From: an uncultured Lachnospiraceae bacterium
GTDB taxonomy: Bacteria; Bacillota; Clostridia; Lachnospirales; Lachnospiraceae
NCBI GenBank assembly: GCA_910586315.1
Contig: CAJUIP010000002.1
Location: 62,001-126,000 of the forward strand
Length of the DNA: 64,000 nucleotides
Direction: 5' to 3'
The position numbers and the translations under genes are program-made. The notes under the pieces are model-generated. The model was not told the DNA's origin. It worked only from the letters and a program-made list of their open reading frames with translations, and searched no databases. Below, one piece after another: positions 35,338-44,177 of this stretch (position 1 is the stretch's first letter; every line of letters begins with the position of its first letter).

Positions 35338-35373
35338 AAGGGACCACAGACCGAAAAACGGCCGCAGTCCCTT
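35338..35373 (-). terminator. Terminator after the aminotransferase gene
   Basis: AAGGGAC / GTCCCTT stem (35338-35344 with 35367-35373) around an inner ACCG / CGG stem, with T-rich tracts on both sides, so probably bidirectional. Confidence 0.7.
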
Positions 35374-35396
35374 AATTTTTTATTTACAAATATGAA

Positions 35397-36677
35397 TTAT
35401 GCCTCTAAAAGCTTGTCAATGCTTACCAGCTTCACGCATACGCAGAAGATTTCGGCAGCCATCTTTAAATCCTCCAGAGTCGGGAAGGACGGAGCAATAC
35501 GGATATTGCTGTCTTTCGGGTCCTTGCCATAGGGATATGTAGCGCCTGCGCCTGTCATAACAACGCCAGCCTCTTTGCACTTGGCAACGATTGCCTTTGC
35601 ACACCCGTCAAGAGAATCAAAGGATACAAAATATCCGCCGTTGGGCTTTGTCCAAACACCAATCTCAAGACCTGCCAGCTCTCTGTTAAGGATTTCATCA
35701 ACTGCCTCAAATCTCGGACGAAGAAGCTCCGCGTGCTTTGCCATATGAGCCTTAATTCCATCCAGATTCTTGAAGAAACGAACGTGACGGAGCTGGTTGA
35801 TCTTATCATGGCTGATTAACTGGTTGTTCATCTGCTTCTTGATATCTTCAATGTTTGCCTTGGAAGTGGCAATTGCGGAGATACCGGCGCCCGGGAAAGT
35901 AACCTTCGCAGTGGAACCAAATTTGTAAACCATATCCGGATTTCCGGCCTTTTCACACTCGGAAAGGATTTCCAGAACATGCTCCGGATGATCCGGGTAC
36001 AAATGATGTACGCAGTACGCGTTATCCCAGAAAATACGGAAGTCTTTCGCCGCCGGCTTTAAGTTCGCGAAACGCTTTACAACCTCATCCGAGTAGCACT
36101 GGCCGGAGGGATTGGAATAAAGCGGTACGCACCAGATACCCTTTACAGCCTCGTCGTTATTTACATACTTCTCCACTAAGTCCATATCCGGACCGTCGTC
36201 ATGAAGCGGAATATTAATCATTTCAATTCCAAAGAACTGAGTAATTGCGAAGTGTCTGTCATATCCCGGAACCGGGCAGAGGAATTTCACCTTATCTAAC
36301 TTGCACCACGGAGTACTTCCCATTACGCCATGGGTATAGGAACGGGATACCGTATCATACATAAGAGTAAGGCTGGCGCTTCCGTACATAATCACGTTCT
36401 CTGCGGGAGCGTCCATCATTGCGCCCATCAGTTCCTTGGCTTCCTGAAGGCCTGTAAGAACACCATAGTTTCTCACATCACCGTCAGCCGTATTGAAATC
36501 GCTTTTGCTGTTTAATATGTCTAACATGGGCAGGGAAAGGTCAAGCTGTGCAGGACTCGGCTTACCGCGCGCCATATTCAGGCTTAAATTCTTGCCCTGA
36601 TACTCCTTATAAACAGCTGTTAACTGCTCTTTTAATGAAGCAAGCTCTTCCTTCGACATTTCACGATATGGTTTCAT
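35397..36677 (-). CDS. Aspartate aminotransferase, MocR-like (type Ic)
   Basis: 426 aa. It is a fold-type I PLP enzyme of the Aminotran_MocR group. The PLP lysine is in FGSTAKVTFPGAGIS (about 257), Asp/Tyr contacts in FWDNAYCVHHLYPD, and the GxGATYPYGKDP and NIRIAPSFP runs near the end bind the carboxylate. Closest in style to the AspT-type aspartate aminotransferases of Actinobacteria and Firmicutes. Single-gene unit with its own promoter. Confidence 0.9.
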   Translation of the reverse strand: MKPYREMSKEELASLKEQLTAVYKEYQGKNLSLNMARGKPSPAQLDLSLPMLDILNSKSDFNTADGDVRNYGVLTGLQEAKELMGAMMDAPAENVIMYGSASLTLMYDTVSRSYTHGVMGSTPWCKLDKVKFLCPVPGYDRHFAITQFFGIEMINIPLHDDGPDMDLVEKYVNNDEAVKGIWCVPLYSNPSGQCYSDEVVKRFANLKPAAKDFRIFWDNAYCVHHLYPDHPEHVLEILSECEKAGNPDMVYKFGSTAKVTFPGAGISAIATSKANIEDIKKQMNNQLISHDKINQLRHVRFFKNLDGIKAHMAKHAELLRPRFEAVDEILNRELAGLEIGVWTKPNGGYFVSFDSLDGCAKAIVAKCKEAGVVMTGAGATYPYGKDPKDSNIRIAPSFPTLEDLKMAAEIFCVCVKLVSIDKLLEA

Positions 36678-36756
36678 GTCCTATCTCCTCCTAATTCTTT
36701 TCCATTCTATGATTTTTTTGCTTCCGGCCTTCCGGAAGCTGTTACCCTATGCCTTT

Positions 36757-36785
36757 ATTATAATCGAAGGCTCGTTTTCTTACAA
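36757..36785 (-). promoter_or_regulatory. Sigma-A promoter of the aminotransferase gene
   Basis: On the minus strand TTGTAA (36780-36785) and TATAAT (36757-36762), spacer 17 nt. The leader contains an 8-bp hairpin, GCTTCCGG / CCGGAAGC, at 36720-36739. Confidence 0.7.
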
Positions 36786-36877
36786 TACAAAAATTAAGAA
36801 TCCGGCTTAATTTTCCCACATTTTTTGGTTTCAGCGGTGAAGATTCTAAAGTCCCATTTATATTCAGGCCACTCCCT

Positions 36878-37729
36878 TTATTCATAAGTGAATCCGTATC
36901 CCTGGACTTCCAGAACATCATGTACAATAACAAAAGCCTCGCTGTCCACAGAATAGATATACTGCATCAGCTTATTGTACTGGTTGGAAGAGACGGCCGT
37001 AAGGAGAATCCTTCTCTTTTCCTTTGTATAGCCTCCTTCCGCTTCAATGATGGTAGAGCCCCGGTACAGGTTGTCATGAATATAAGGCAAAAGCTTCTCA
37101 TACTGGCTGGAGATGATCTCCAGGGATTTGGAACGCTTTGCGCCAAAAGTAAGAGCCATATCAATCACCCGGCTTCCCACGTATACGGAAATCAGGCCGA
37201 TCAGAACATTATTGACGCCATAGGCAATAAGCCCCAGGGCCACAGTCAGCACATCTGTAATAAATACCAGCCTGGAAAGCGGAAGTCTGGTATATTTGTG
37301 GACCACCAGCGGAGGAATATCCATTCCGCCTGTACTGGCGCCCATACGCATCACAATCCCCACTCCGGCTCCTGTGAAAATTCCTCCGTACAGACTGGCC
37401 AGAATCGGGTCCAGATCTGTTGGCATGGAAACTGGAAGCGCCATGATCAGATTCAGAAACAGCGGGTAGGCAATGGAGCTTATGACCGTTTTCATGGCAA
37501 ATTCTTTTCCCAGACAGATCATTCCTATGATAAACATAATCACCACTACGCCGTTAATGGTCCACTGGGCCGGAATATGAAACAGTGGTTCCAGAACCAC
37601 GGCAATACCGGCTACACCGCCCGTGACAATATTATATGGTAAAATAAAGAATGCCGTTGCAAACGCAAGAATCAAATTCCCGCCTATCATTACACCCAGC
37701 TCGATCAGTCTGTTTTTCAACCGTTTCAT
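36878..37729 (-). CDS. YitT family membrane protein
   Basis: 283 aa. Five to six N-terminal membrane helices (LPYNIVTGGVAGIAVVL, GASTGGMDIPPLVVHKY) and a C-terminal DUF2179 domain (about 205-283, with TYTKEKRRILLTAVSSNQYN-like segment). The family is common in Firmicutes; function is not established. RBS AGGAGG. Confidence 0.9.
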   Translation of the reverse strand: MKRLKNRLIELGVMIGGNLILAFATAFFILPYNIVTGGVAGIAVVLEPLFHIPAQWTINGVVVIMFIIGMICLGKEFAMKTVISSIAYPLFLNLIMALPVSMPTDLDPILASLYGGIFTGAGVGIVMRMGASTGGMDIPPLVVHKYTRLPLSRLVFITDVLTVALGLIAYGVNNVLIGLISVYVGSRVIDMALTFGAKRSKSLEIISSQYEKLLPYIHDNLYRGSTIIEAEGGYTKEKRRILLTAVSSNQYNKLMQYIYSVDSEAFVIVHDVLEVQGYGFTYE

Positions 37730-37763
37730 GTCCGCCTCCTCTTAGGACCCTGCTCCCAGAGCC

Positions 37764-38879
37764 CTACTCTTCCAATGACTGATACGTATACCATGCTTTC
37801 TTTTTTGCCAGCGGAGTCTCGTCCCGGGATGCATCGGGATCTCTCGTCCAGAGCCCGAAAGCGCCTCCGGCCGCCTCCTGGCCCCTGGCATCCACCTGGC
37901 GGACCAGATAAAAACCGTCCACATAGGGATTCTTCTTTGCGATCTCATAGGCCGCTTTGATTGCCTCTGCCTGGCGCTCCTCGCCGTTCTCACAGGCGGA
38001 AGTAAAGCCCTGTTCGGAAAGAATTAAATGACGGACGCTTCCGTCTGGCGCCAGCATGTCCGCATTCTGCATATAATCGGTCAGAAGATCCAGATTCTTC
38101 ATATTAATATTCGGCGTGGTATTGATATCGAAAGAGATTCCGTCGTCATCCAGAAATTCCGGTTTCGTAAAGAAATGAACCGGATAAGGATGCCATGCAA
38201 TCCCGTACTCTGTGTCCTTTAGCAGGGCGTTGAGCTTCGGCAGGTAGTCCTGAACCGGATATCTTAACGGATCGTTGGTGGCCTTCCATCGCATATCAAA
38301 GGGAATGAACACTCTGGCCTCAGGATTTACCGCTCTAATCTCCTCATAGAAAATCCGGAAGGTTTTTGCATAGCCCGCAGCATGCTCATCCATATCGGAA
38401 ATCCCATTGTAATCCCAGAGAGCCGCATCATTGACCTCGTTCCCGATCACCCAGTTGGAAACGTAATCTCCATAAACGCCGGCCAGAGTCCTGGCATAGT
38501 TCCGCACTGCCTGCTCGCCCTCCGGAGTCATGGAATTAAACGCATAATTTCCCACACCGTCTACGGGACTGGAAACCGGAAGCAGGTTTGGATCTTTTGC
38601 GCCGCTCCTGTTTAAAAGAATCATAGTCAGGGTAACCTGGCTGTACTTACAGTTCTTTGCCAGCGGAAGATACGCATCCGGATTCTGGTCAGATGCCTGG
38701 TTGCAGATTACCTGATCCACTCCAAGTTCCAGAATATCATCAAACAGCTCCTGCTGTGAAATCAGAAGTCCCTTTTTGCTGGCCGGCTGCTGGTAAAAGG
38801 CCAAAGATGTGATACTCATGGAAGCGGCAAGGACCGCCGACAATGTCAGACCTGCGATTTTTTTCATCGTCATTTTCAT
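37764..38879 (-). CDS. Secreted DUF5722 glycosidase-like protein
   Basis: 371 aa. Signal peptide to about residue 27. The rest fits a TIM-barrel of the GH-A type: WVIGNEVND (about 144, candidate acid/base Glu) and LILSEQGF (about 283, candidate nucleophile Glu), the spacing expected for such enzymes. DUF5722 relatives are annotated as hypothetical. RBS GGAGAG. Substrate unknown. Confidence 0.82.
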   Translation of the reverse strand: MKMTMKKIAGLTLSAVLAASMSITSLAFYQQPASKKGLLISQQELFDDILELGVDQVICNQASDQNPDAYLPLAKNCKYSQVTLTMILLNRSGAKDPNLLPVSSPVDGVGNYAFNSMTPEGEQAVRNYARTLAGVYGDYVSNWVIGNEVNDAALWDYNGISDMDEHAAGYAKTFRIFYEEIRAVNPEARVFIPFDMRWKATNDPLRYPVQDYLPKLNALLKDTEYGIAWHPYPVHFFTKPEFLDDDGISFDINTTPNINMKNLDLLTDYMQNADMLAPDGSVRHLILSEQGFTSACENGEERQAEAIKAAYEIAKKNPYVDGFYLVRQVDARGQEAAGGAFGLWTRDPDASRDETPLAKKKAWYTYQSLEE

Positions 38880-39002
38880 ACGCTCTCCTTTTTACTGTAA
38901 AGTTTTTGGAATCCTACGCTCATTATAACACCTGTTTTCCGGGCCTTCAACCTTTTCCGCTTTTCGGCTTTTCTTCCTCCCGAACAGTAACCGGTTCGTA
39001 AC

Positions 39003-39052
39003 CATTCCGCCTTGTATCTTCTTGCCCGCGTACTGCGGACAGGAAGCACGCG
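39003..39052. repeat. CTTCTTGCCC-hairpin repeat, partial copy
   Basis: CTTCTTGCCCGC pairs with GCGGACAGGAAG across a short loop near 39016-39043. Only the first half of the longer element at 21376 and 59383 is present. Confidence 0.55.
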
Positions 39053-39064
39053 GCCATTTTTTTC

Positions 39065-39093
39065 TTGCATTTTCCCCTCGTCGATGCTATAAT
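39065..39093 (+). promoter_or_regulatory. Sigma-A promoter of the BCCT gene
   Basis: TTGCAT (39065-39070) and TATAAT (39088-39093), spacer 17 nt. Confidence 0.75.
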
Positions 39094-39129
39094 GTTCAAT
39101 AACCAATTAATATTTCAAAAATTGAACAT
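39092..39129 (+). promoter_or_regulatory. Inverted repeat at the BCCT promoter
   Basis: ATGTTCAAT (39092-39100) and ATTGAACAT (39121-39129) are perfect 9-bp inverted copies. The left arm touches the -10 box and start site; the right arm touches the RBS. It looks like an operator, since the left arm is mostly outside the RNA. Confidence 0.5.
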
Positions 39130-39141
39130 CGAGGTGTGAAT

Positions 39142-40653
39142 ATGAAATTGCGAAATAAAATTGACTGGAGTACTGTTTTCATTCCCTTCTGCCTGATCCT
39201 GTTTTTATGTATCAGCTTTATCGCCGCCCCGGACGGCTCCAAACAGATTCTGGACCAGCTTCGTTCTCTGCTGGGAGACACCTTTGGCCTGTACTATTTA
39301 GTGATCGGCCTCGGTATCTTTCTTTTATCCCTCTATCTGGCCTTTTCCAGATATGGCTCCATCCGGCTTGGCAAAGAAAATGAGAAGCCCAGATATTCAG
39401 ATTTTGCATGGAGCAGCATGATGTTCACTGCCGGGCTCGCGGCCGACATCCTCTTCTACTCCTTCTGCGAATGGATCCTCTATGCCAACGACCCCCACAT
39501 CGCTGAGATGGGAGCCATGCAGATCTGGTCCAGCACCTACCCGATTTTCCACTGGGGGCCTATTCCCTGGAGCTTTTATCTGGTACTGGCCGTAGCTTTC
39601 GGTTTCATGCTCCACGTCCGCGGCTGCCATAAACAAAAATATTCCGAAGCCTGCCGCCCCATACTTGGCAATAAAGTGGATGGAATCTGGGGTAAAGCCA
39701 TCGATCTCCTGGCTCTGTTCGCTCTTTTAGCCGGGACAGCCACCACGTTTTCTCTGGCCACGCCGCTCATGGCTCAGGTACTTTCACGTCTCACCGGACT
39801 TCCGGAATCAAAATGGATTACTATTTCCATTTTAATTGTGATATGTATCGTCTACACTTATGCCCTGGTTCATGGAATGAAGGGAATTTCCCGGCTTTCC
39901 GCCTCCTGCATGTATTTATTTTTCGGTCTTCTGGCCTATGTGCTTTTGTTCGGCGGTGAAACCCGGTATATTCTGGAGACAGGGTTTGCCGCGATCGGAA
40001 ATCTGGCACAAAATTTCCTCAGCCTCGCCACCTTCACCGATCCCTTAAGAACTACCTCCTTCCCCCAGAACTGGACGATCTTTTACTGGTCTTACTGGAT
40101 TGTGTGGTGCGTGGCGTCGCCATTTTTCATTGGCAGCATTTCCAGGGGACGCACCGTCCGCCAGACGATTTTAGGCGGCTACGTTTACAGTCTGGGCGGC
40201 ACCTTTTTAAGCTTTCTGATCCTGGGGAATTACAGTCTGGGACTTCAGGCAGGCAAAAAGCTGGATGTCATGGGCCTTTATGGAGTTACCCAGGACCTCT
40301 ATTCCACCATCATCGCCATCGTGGATACCCTGCCTCTGGCTCCTGTGGTTCTGATTCTTCTGATCGCCGCCATGATCGCCTTTTATGCCACCAGCTTTGA
40401 CTCCATCTCCCTGGTTGCCGCCTCCTATACTTACAGGCAGATGACAGGAGACGAGGAACCCCACACAGCAATTAAGGTGTTCTGGGCCATCATGTTAATT
40501 TTATTCCCCATCGCCCTGGTGTTCTCTGAGAGCTCCATGGCCAATCTGCAGTCCGTATCCATCATTGCCGCCTTTCCGGTGGCCCTGGTGATCCTTATGA
40601 TTATCGCCAGCTTCCTGAAAGACGCCGGCCGGTACCTGGAAGAAAAATCGTAA
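39142..40653 (+). CDS. BCCT family transporter
   Basis: 503 aa from the ATG at 39142 with GAGGTG upstream. It has twelve membrane helices. The BCCT signature WTIFYWSYWIVWCVASPFF-ISRGRTVRQ is present (about 315-345), along with IFHWGPIPW. It carries betaine, carnitine, choline or a similar trimethylammonium compound; which one cannot be told. No degradation genes are adjacent. Confidence 0.93.
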   Translation: MKLRNKIDWSTVFIPFCLILFLCISFIAAPDGSKQILDQLRSLLGDTFGLYYLVIGLGIFLLSLYLAFSRYGSIRLGKENEKPRYSDFAWSSMMFTAGLAADILFYSFCEWILYANDPHIAEMGAMQIWSSTYPIFHWGPIPWSFYLVLAVAFGFMLHVRGCHKQKYSEACRPILGNKVDGIWGKAIDLLALFALLAGTATTFSLATPLMAQVLSRLTGLPESKWITISILIVICIVYTYALVHGMKGISRLSASCMYLFFGLLAYVLLFGGETRYILETGFAAIGNLAQNFLSLATFTDPLRTTSFPQNWTIFYWSYWIVWCVASPFFIGSISRGRTVRQTILGGYVYSLGGTFLSFLILGNYSLGLQAGKKLDVMGLYGVTQDLYSTIIAIVDTLPLAPVVLILLIAAMIAFYATSFDSISLVAASYTYRQMTGDEEPHTAIKVFWAIMLILFPIALVFSESSMANLQSVSIIAAFPVALVILMIIASFLKDAGRYLEEKS

Positions 40654-40786
40654 GGATCTGTCGAAAAGTGAGTTTTTCATACAAGATATAGGTTCCCGTT
40701 TGAGAACAGTATACTATATTTTAATGAACTTTTCTTTTTTGCAACGGCCCTTTTTGTTAAAAAAATCTCCCCGGTATCGTATATGA

Positions 40787-40840
40787 GACCGCTTCCCGTG
40801 CCGCATGGATCTCTTCGGCACGGGAAGCGGTCCCATTTAT
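40787..40840 (+). terminator. Terminator between BCCT and the membrane protein gene
   Basis: A perfect 16-bp stem (40787-40802 with 40817-40832) followed on the plus strand by CCATTTATTTTT. It may also block read-through from the minus strand. Confidence 0.85.
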
Positions 40841-41922
40841 TTTTCCGCCCGCTCCTTTACTTTTTTGTATATCTCCCTAACTTTCTCTCTTTCACTCCCG
40901 CTTTCCTTCCTTTTTCCATAGCGGATCTTTAAGTATATGGTCCTGAGCTTTGCAAGGTCCTCCTCCATTCCCCATACTTTTGACGCCCGCTCATGAACCT
41001 GTTCACTGGTGACGCCATGATTTTCCATGTCCAGACCGCCCTGGATACAAAGTTTCAGGTATTTTCGGTAATAGTACCGTACATTTCTCTCTCCGCCAAA
41101 AAAACCTCTTCCGGATAAGGGTCTGTCCTCTGCCTTCAGGTAACTCTGTCTTACTTCTCCTCTCGCATACATTTTTTTCCTTCCTCCGGACTCCGATAAT
41201 CTCCAGAACAGAAACCGAAAAAACAAGAATGCGGCAAATGCCAGGATACCTATACCCAGAACCTTTACGGCAAGAGGAACCTGTCCCGTTTCTGGCGCTC
41301 CCAGGTCCGGGAGCATCCCGCCGTCAAGGAAAATCTCCTCATCCATCTTTATTTTCTCCGGCGCTCCGGGAAACAAGAAAGCCAGATATTTTGCAAGCCA
41401 CATGAGAATCCTTATAAAAACCTTAAGAAAAGCCTCAATCACAGGAAGAAGAAGCGTCTGATACAAGGTTCCCAGAAGTCCCCAAAAACATTGTATCACC
41501 GGTTTCCAGGACAAAACCGCTGCCACCAAAAGCATGACGAAAAGCTCCCGTCCATTGGCGCCCCAGAACATCCCCCGTTTCTGACCGCTTTCCTGCAGTC
41601 TGCTTCCCCTAAGAAGGAGAATACTGCCGGCAAAAAAGCAGAGCGCAAAGGGCGCACACTGCTGTCTCCAGGCCGCCATCCCCAAAAATACCATTTCAAA
41701 CACCATGGCCGCCGCCAAAAGCTTCCATTCCAGAAATACGGCCTTCGATACCGTTCCTTCCAGTCTTTTTTTCCCCCAGTTAAAAAACAGCCAGACTACC
41801 CAGGATGCCAAAATGGCCAGCAATCCCACCCTTCCCCAGGCAGGCGCAGATATGAAAAAAGGCATGAAAACAGCCAGATACAGGCTTCCATCCGTTAAAA
41901 CCTTTAAGACCAGCATATCCAT
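40837..41922 (-). CDS. Membrane protein of the MoxR-DUF58 operon
   Basis: 361 aa from the ATG at 41922 (GGAGGAAG upstream); the frame is open far upstream inside the DUF58 gene but without a site. It has several N-terminal membrane helices, a linker, another helix near 230, and a C-terminal cytoplasmic segment (YYYRKYLKLCIQGGL, TSEQVHERASK) resembling the DUF4129 domain seen in transglutaminase/MoxR gene clusters. Probably part of a cell envelope complex. Confidence 0.7.
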   Translation of the reverse strand: MDMLVLKVLTDGSLYLAVFMPFFISAPAWGRVGLLAILASWVVWLFFNWGKKRLEGTVSKAVFLEWKLLAAAMVFEMVFLGMAAWRQQCAPFALCFFAGSILLLRGSRLQESGQKRGMFWGANGRELFVMLLVAAVLSWKPVIQCFWGLLGTLYQTLLLPVIEAFLKVFIRILMWLAKYLAFLFPGAPEKIKMDEEIFLDGGMLPDLGAPETGQVPLAVKVLGIGILAFAAFLFFRFLFWRLSESGGRKKMYARGEVRQSYLKAEDRPLSGRGFFGGERNVRYYYRKYLKLCIQGGLDMENHGVTSEQVHERASKVWGMEEDLAKLRTIYLKIRYGKRKESGSEREKVREIYKKVKERAEK

Positions 41923-41923
41923 T

Positions 41924-42991
41924 CTACGCTTCCTCCATCTCTTTTGCACATAAGAAGAGCGCCTTCCGTCCGGACCGCTCCTCCAGTGCCAATAGAAACC
42001 GTTCCGTCTCCTCTGTCTGCTCCGGAGCCACCAGAAGAAAACTCCGCCCGGCCCGGCTCCCCTTAAGAATCCGGCTGTAAAAGGTAACGGTCTCTTCCCG
42101 GCAGTCATAAGTCATTCTTCCCAATCCTTCCAGGATTGTACTTAAATGCCCGGCCCCCAGGCCTTCCTCCACCGTTCTCCAGTTTCCCATAGCCCCCGCA
42201 ATAATCCCATTAGTGCAAAAATCATATGGGATCCGCTTTCGTTCCAGCTCCTCGCATACGCTCCGCACCATGGAGAAACATTTTTCCAGGGAAGGTCCAG
42301 ACGCCTTCACCGTCCGGCATTCTGTATTTAAGAGCACAGTACAAGTCATATCCGACATACATTCCTGCTGCTTTACCAACAAGGTTCCAAGCCTGGCGCT
42401 CTGCGTCCAGCTTATGGAGGAAAACGGTTCCCGGCCTGTGTACTCCCGAAATCCCAACGTAAGAATGGGATCCTCAAACAGGCTCTTCTCCACGGAAAAC
42501 TCTCCCAGATAGCCGCCAAGAAGCAAGGAAAGTTCATTCCCGGGATAAGGCCATGGTTTCACTACCATCTCCGTAAGTTCCGGATAGGATTCCAGAAGAA
42601 TCCGTATCCCTAAGAAATCTCCGGCCTCCACCAGGGAGCCGCGAAAAAAGTACCGGCCGCGTTTCTTAAGCAGCACTCTTCTTACAAGCTCTGTCTTTTG
42701 TCTCGCCGCCAGATATAAGACCGAAGAAAGCCCCATTCCCCCGCTCTCTTCCACTGACTCTCCCGTATCGGAAAACACGAGTCCCTCCGGCACCTGCTCC
42801 CGAATCTTCAGGTACGGCACCAGGAACCTTTTTCCATTCTTGACAGTCATGGTCCAGAAAAATTCCTCCTCTGGTTCCACCAGTACCTTATCCAGCGAAG
42901 TGGTAAGCTCCACCTGGTCCAGAGTATGTGACATGGAATAATTCTCAACCGCAAATAAAATAATTCCCAGCACGATTATAAACAAAATCAT
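41924..42991 (-). CDS. DUF58 domain protein
   Basis: 355 aa. N-terminal hydrophobic helix, then a beta-rich region (VEPEEEFFWTMTVKNGKRFLVPYL) and a DUF58/vWA-like domain with GREPFSSISWTQSARLGTLLVKQ (about 190), the conserved block of the family. DUF58 proteins partner MoxR ATPases. Start and stop overlap the neighbours closely. Confidence 0.9.
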   Translation of the reverse strand: MILFIIVLGIILFAVENYSMSHTLDQVELTTSLDKVLVEPEEEFFWTMTVKNGKRFLVPYLKIREQVPEGLVFSDTGESVEESGGMGLSSVLYLAARQKTELVRRVLLKKRGRYFFRGSLVEAGDFLGIRILLESYPELTEMVVKPWPYPGNELSLLLGGYLGEFSVEKSLFEDPILTLGFREYTGREPFSSISWTQSARLGTLLVKQQECMSDMTCTVLLNTECRTVKASGPSLEKCFSMVRSVCEELERKRIPYDFCTNGIIAGAMGNWRTVEEGLGAGHLSTILEGLGRMTYDCREETVTFYSRILKGSRAGRSFLLVAPEQTEETERFLLALEERSGRKALFLCAKEMEEA

Positions 42992-43935
42992 CGTAATGTC
43001 TCCAGTGGAACCGGGATGGCGTCCACAAGCTTTTCCAGATAACTTCTGGCATCCGCAAAGCTTTCCGAGCCTTTGGAAATAATCCTGTGGCTCAGAACGC
43101 AGGGCGCCACATGCTTCACATCCTCAGGAATCACAAATTCCCGCCCCATGGATGCCGCCATGGCCTGCGATGCCTTGTAGAGGGCGATGGCTCCGCGGGT
43201 GGAAACCCCGGTCATAAACCGGCTCTCGGTTCTCGTCTTTTCCACAATATCCATCATATATCCCAATACGTCCTCATGAACCAAGACTTTCGTAAGCTCC
43301 GCCTTCATTTCCTGAATTTCCTCCGGCGTAAGAACCGGGGCCAGTTCCAGCAGCAAAGCCTCAGAAGACGGTCTGGAAATCACTTCCATTTCCTGTTCTC
43401 TTTTCATATAGCCCAGACTTATTTTCATGAAAAACCGGTCAAGCTGGGCCTCGGGAAGAGGAAAGGTGCCATAAGATTCCACCGGGTTCTGCGTTGCCAT
43501 GACAAAAAACGGCTCATCCATGGGGTAGGTAACGCCATCCACCGTAATCTGTTTCTCCTCCATGGCCTCCAAAAGGCTTGACTGGGTCCTGGGCGTGGCA
43601 CGGTTAATCTCATCCGCAAGAATCACATTTGAAAACAGCGGCCCCTTTCTGAACTGAAATTCCCCTGTCTTCTGATTATAATAATTAATTCCGGTCAAGT
43701 CCGACGGCAGAAGATCCGGGGTGAACTGTATCCTCTTAAAGCGGCTTCCCACAGTCTTTGCAAACGCCTTTAAAAGCATGGTCTTTCCTGTACCCGGCAC
43801 ATCCTCCAAAAGCACATGGCCGGAGCATAAAAAGCTTATGAGAATCAGGCGTATGGACTCCTCTTTCCCCACAATGACCCTGGAACAGCTTTCCACCACC
43901 CGTTCTGTATTCTCTTTAAAACGGCTGTACTCCAT
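42988..43935 (-). CDS. MoxR family AAA+ ATPase
   Basis: 315 aa. Walker A LEDVPGTGKTMLLKAFA (about 38-54), Walker B VILADEINRATPRTQSSLLEA (about 103), sensor ATQNPVESYGTFPLPEAQLDRF. MoxR ATPases act as chaperones for vWA/DUF58 partners, here the next gene (4-nt overlap). Operon moxR-DUF58-membrane protein. Confidence 0.94.
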   Translation of the reverse strand: MEYSRFKENTERVVESCSRVIVGKEESIRLILISFLCSGHVLLEDVPGTGKTMLLKAFAKTVGSRFKRIQFTPDLLPSDLTGINYYNQKTGEFQFRKGPLFSNVILADEINRATPRTQSSLLEAMEEKQITVDGVTYPMDEPFFVMATQNPVESYGTFPLPEAQLDRFFMKISLGYMKREQEMEVISRPSSEALLLELAPVLTPEEIQEMKAELTKVLVHEDVLGYMMDIVEKTRTESRFMTGVSTRGAIALYKASQAMAASMGREFVIPEDVKHVAPCVLSHRIISKGSESFADARSYLEKLVDAIPVPLETLR

Positions 43936-44106
43936 TTTTGTCTCCTCCCGTCTGTCTCATTTCCTTTTGCTTCATTCATTTTCTTTCCTTTCATCACGTT
44001 TCATTTCTATTATAACGAATAACTTCCTCCGGTTCAAGAAAATTAGTTCTTAAGTATTTTGTAAGGCCCTGCCACATTTTTACCACAACTAGGGGCTGGA
44101 TTTTCA

Positions 44107-44135
44107 TTGCCATTCAGTGGTATTATGATTATAAT
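44107..44135 (+). promoter_or_regulatory. Sigma-A promoter of the cell-wall-binding gene
   Basis: TTGCCA (44107-44112) and TATAAT (44130-44135), spacer 17 nt, with AGGAGG before the ATG at 44178. Confidence 0.75.
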
Positions 44136-44177
44136 AACAAATAGAGAAAAAGCTTTTAAAGGAGGAAGCATATCATT

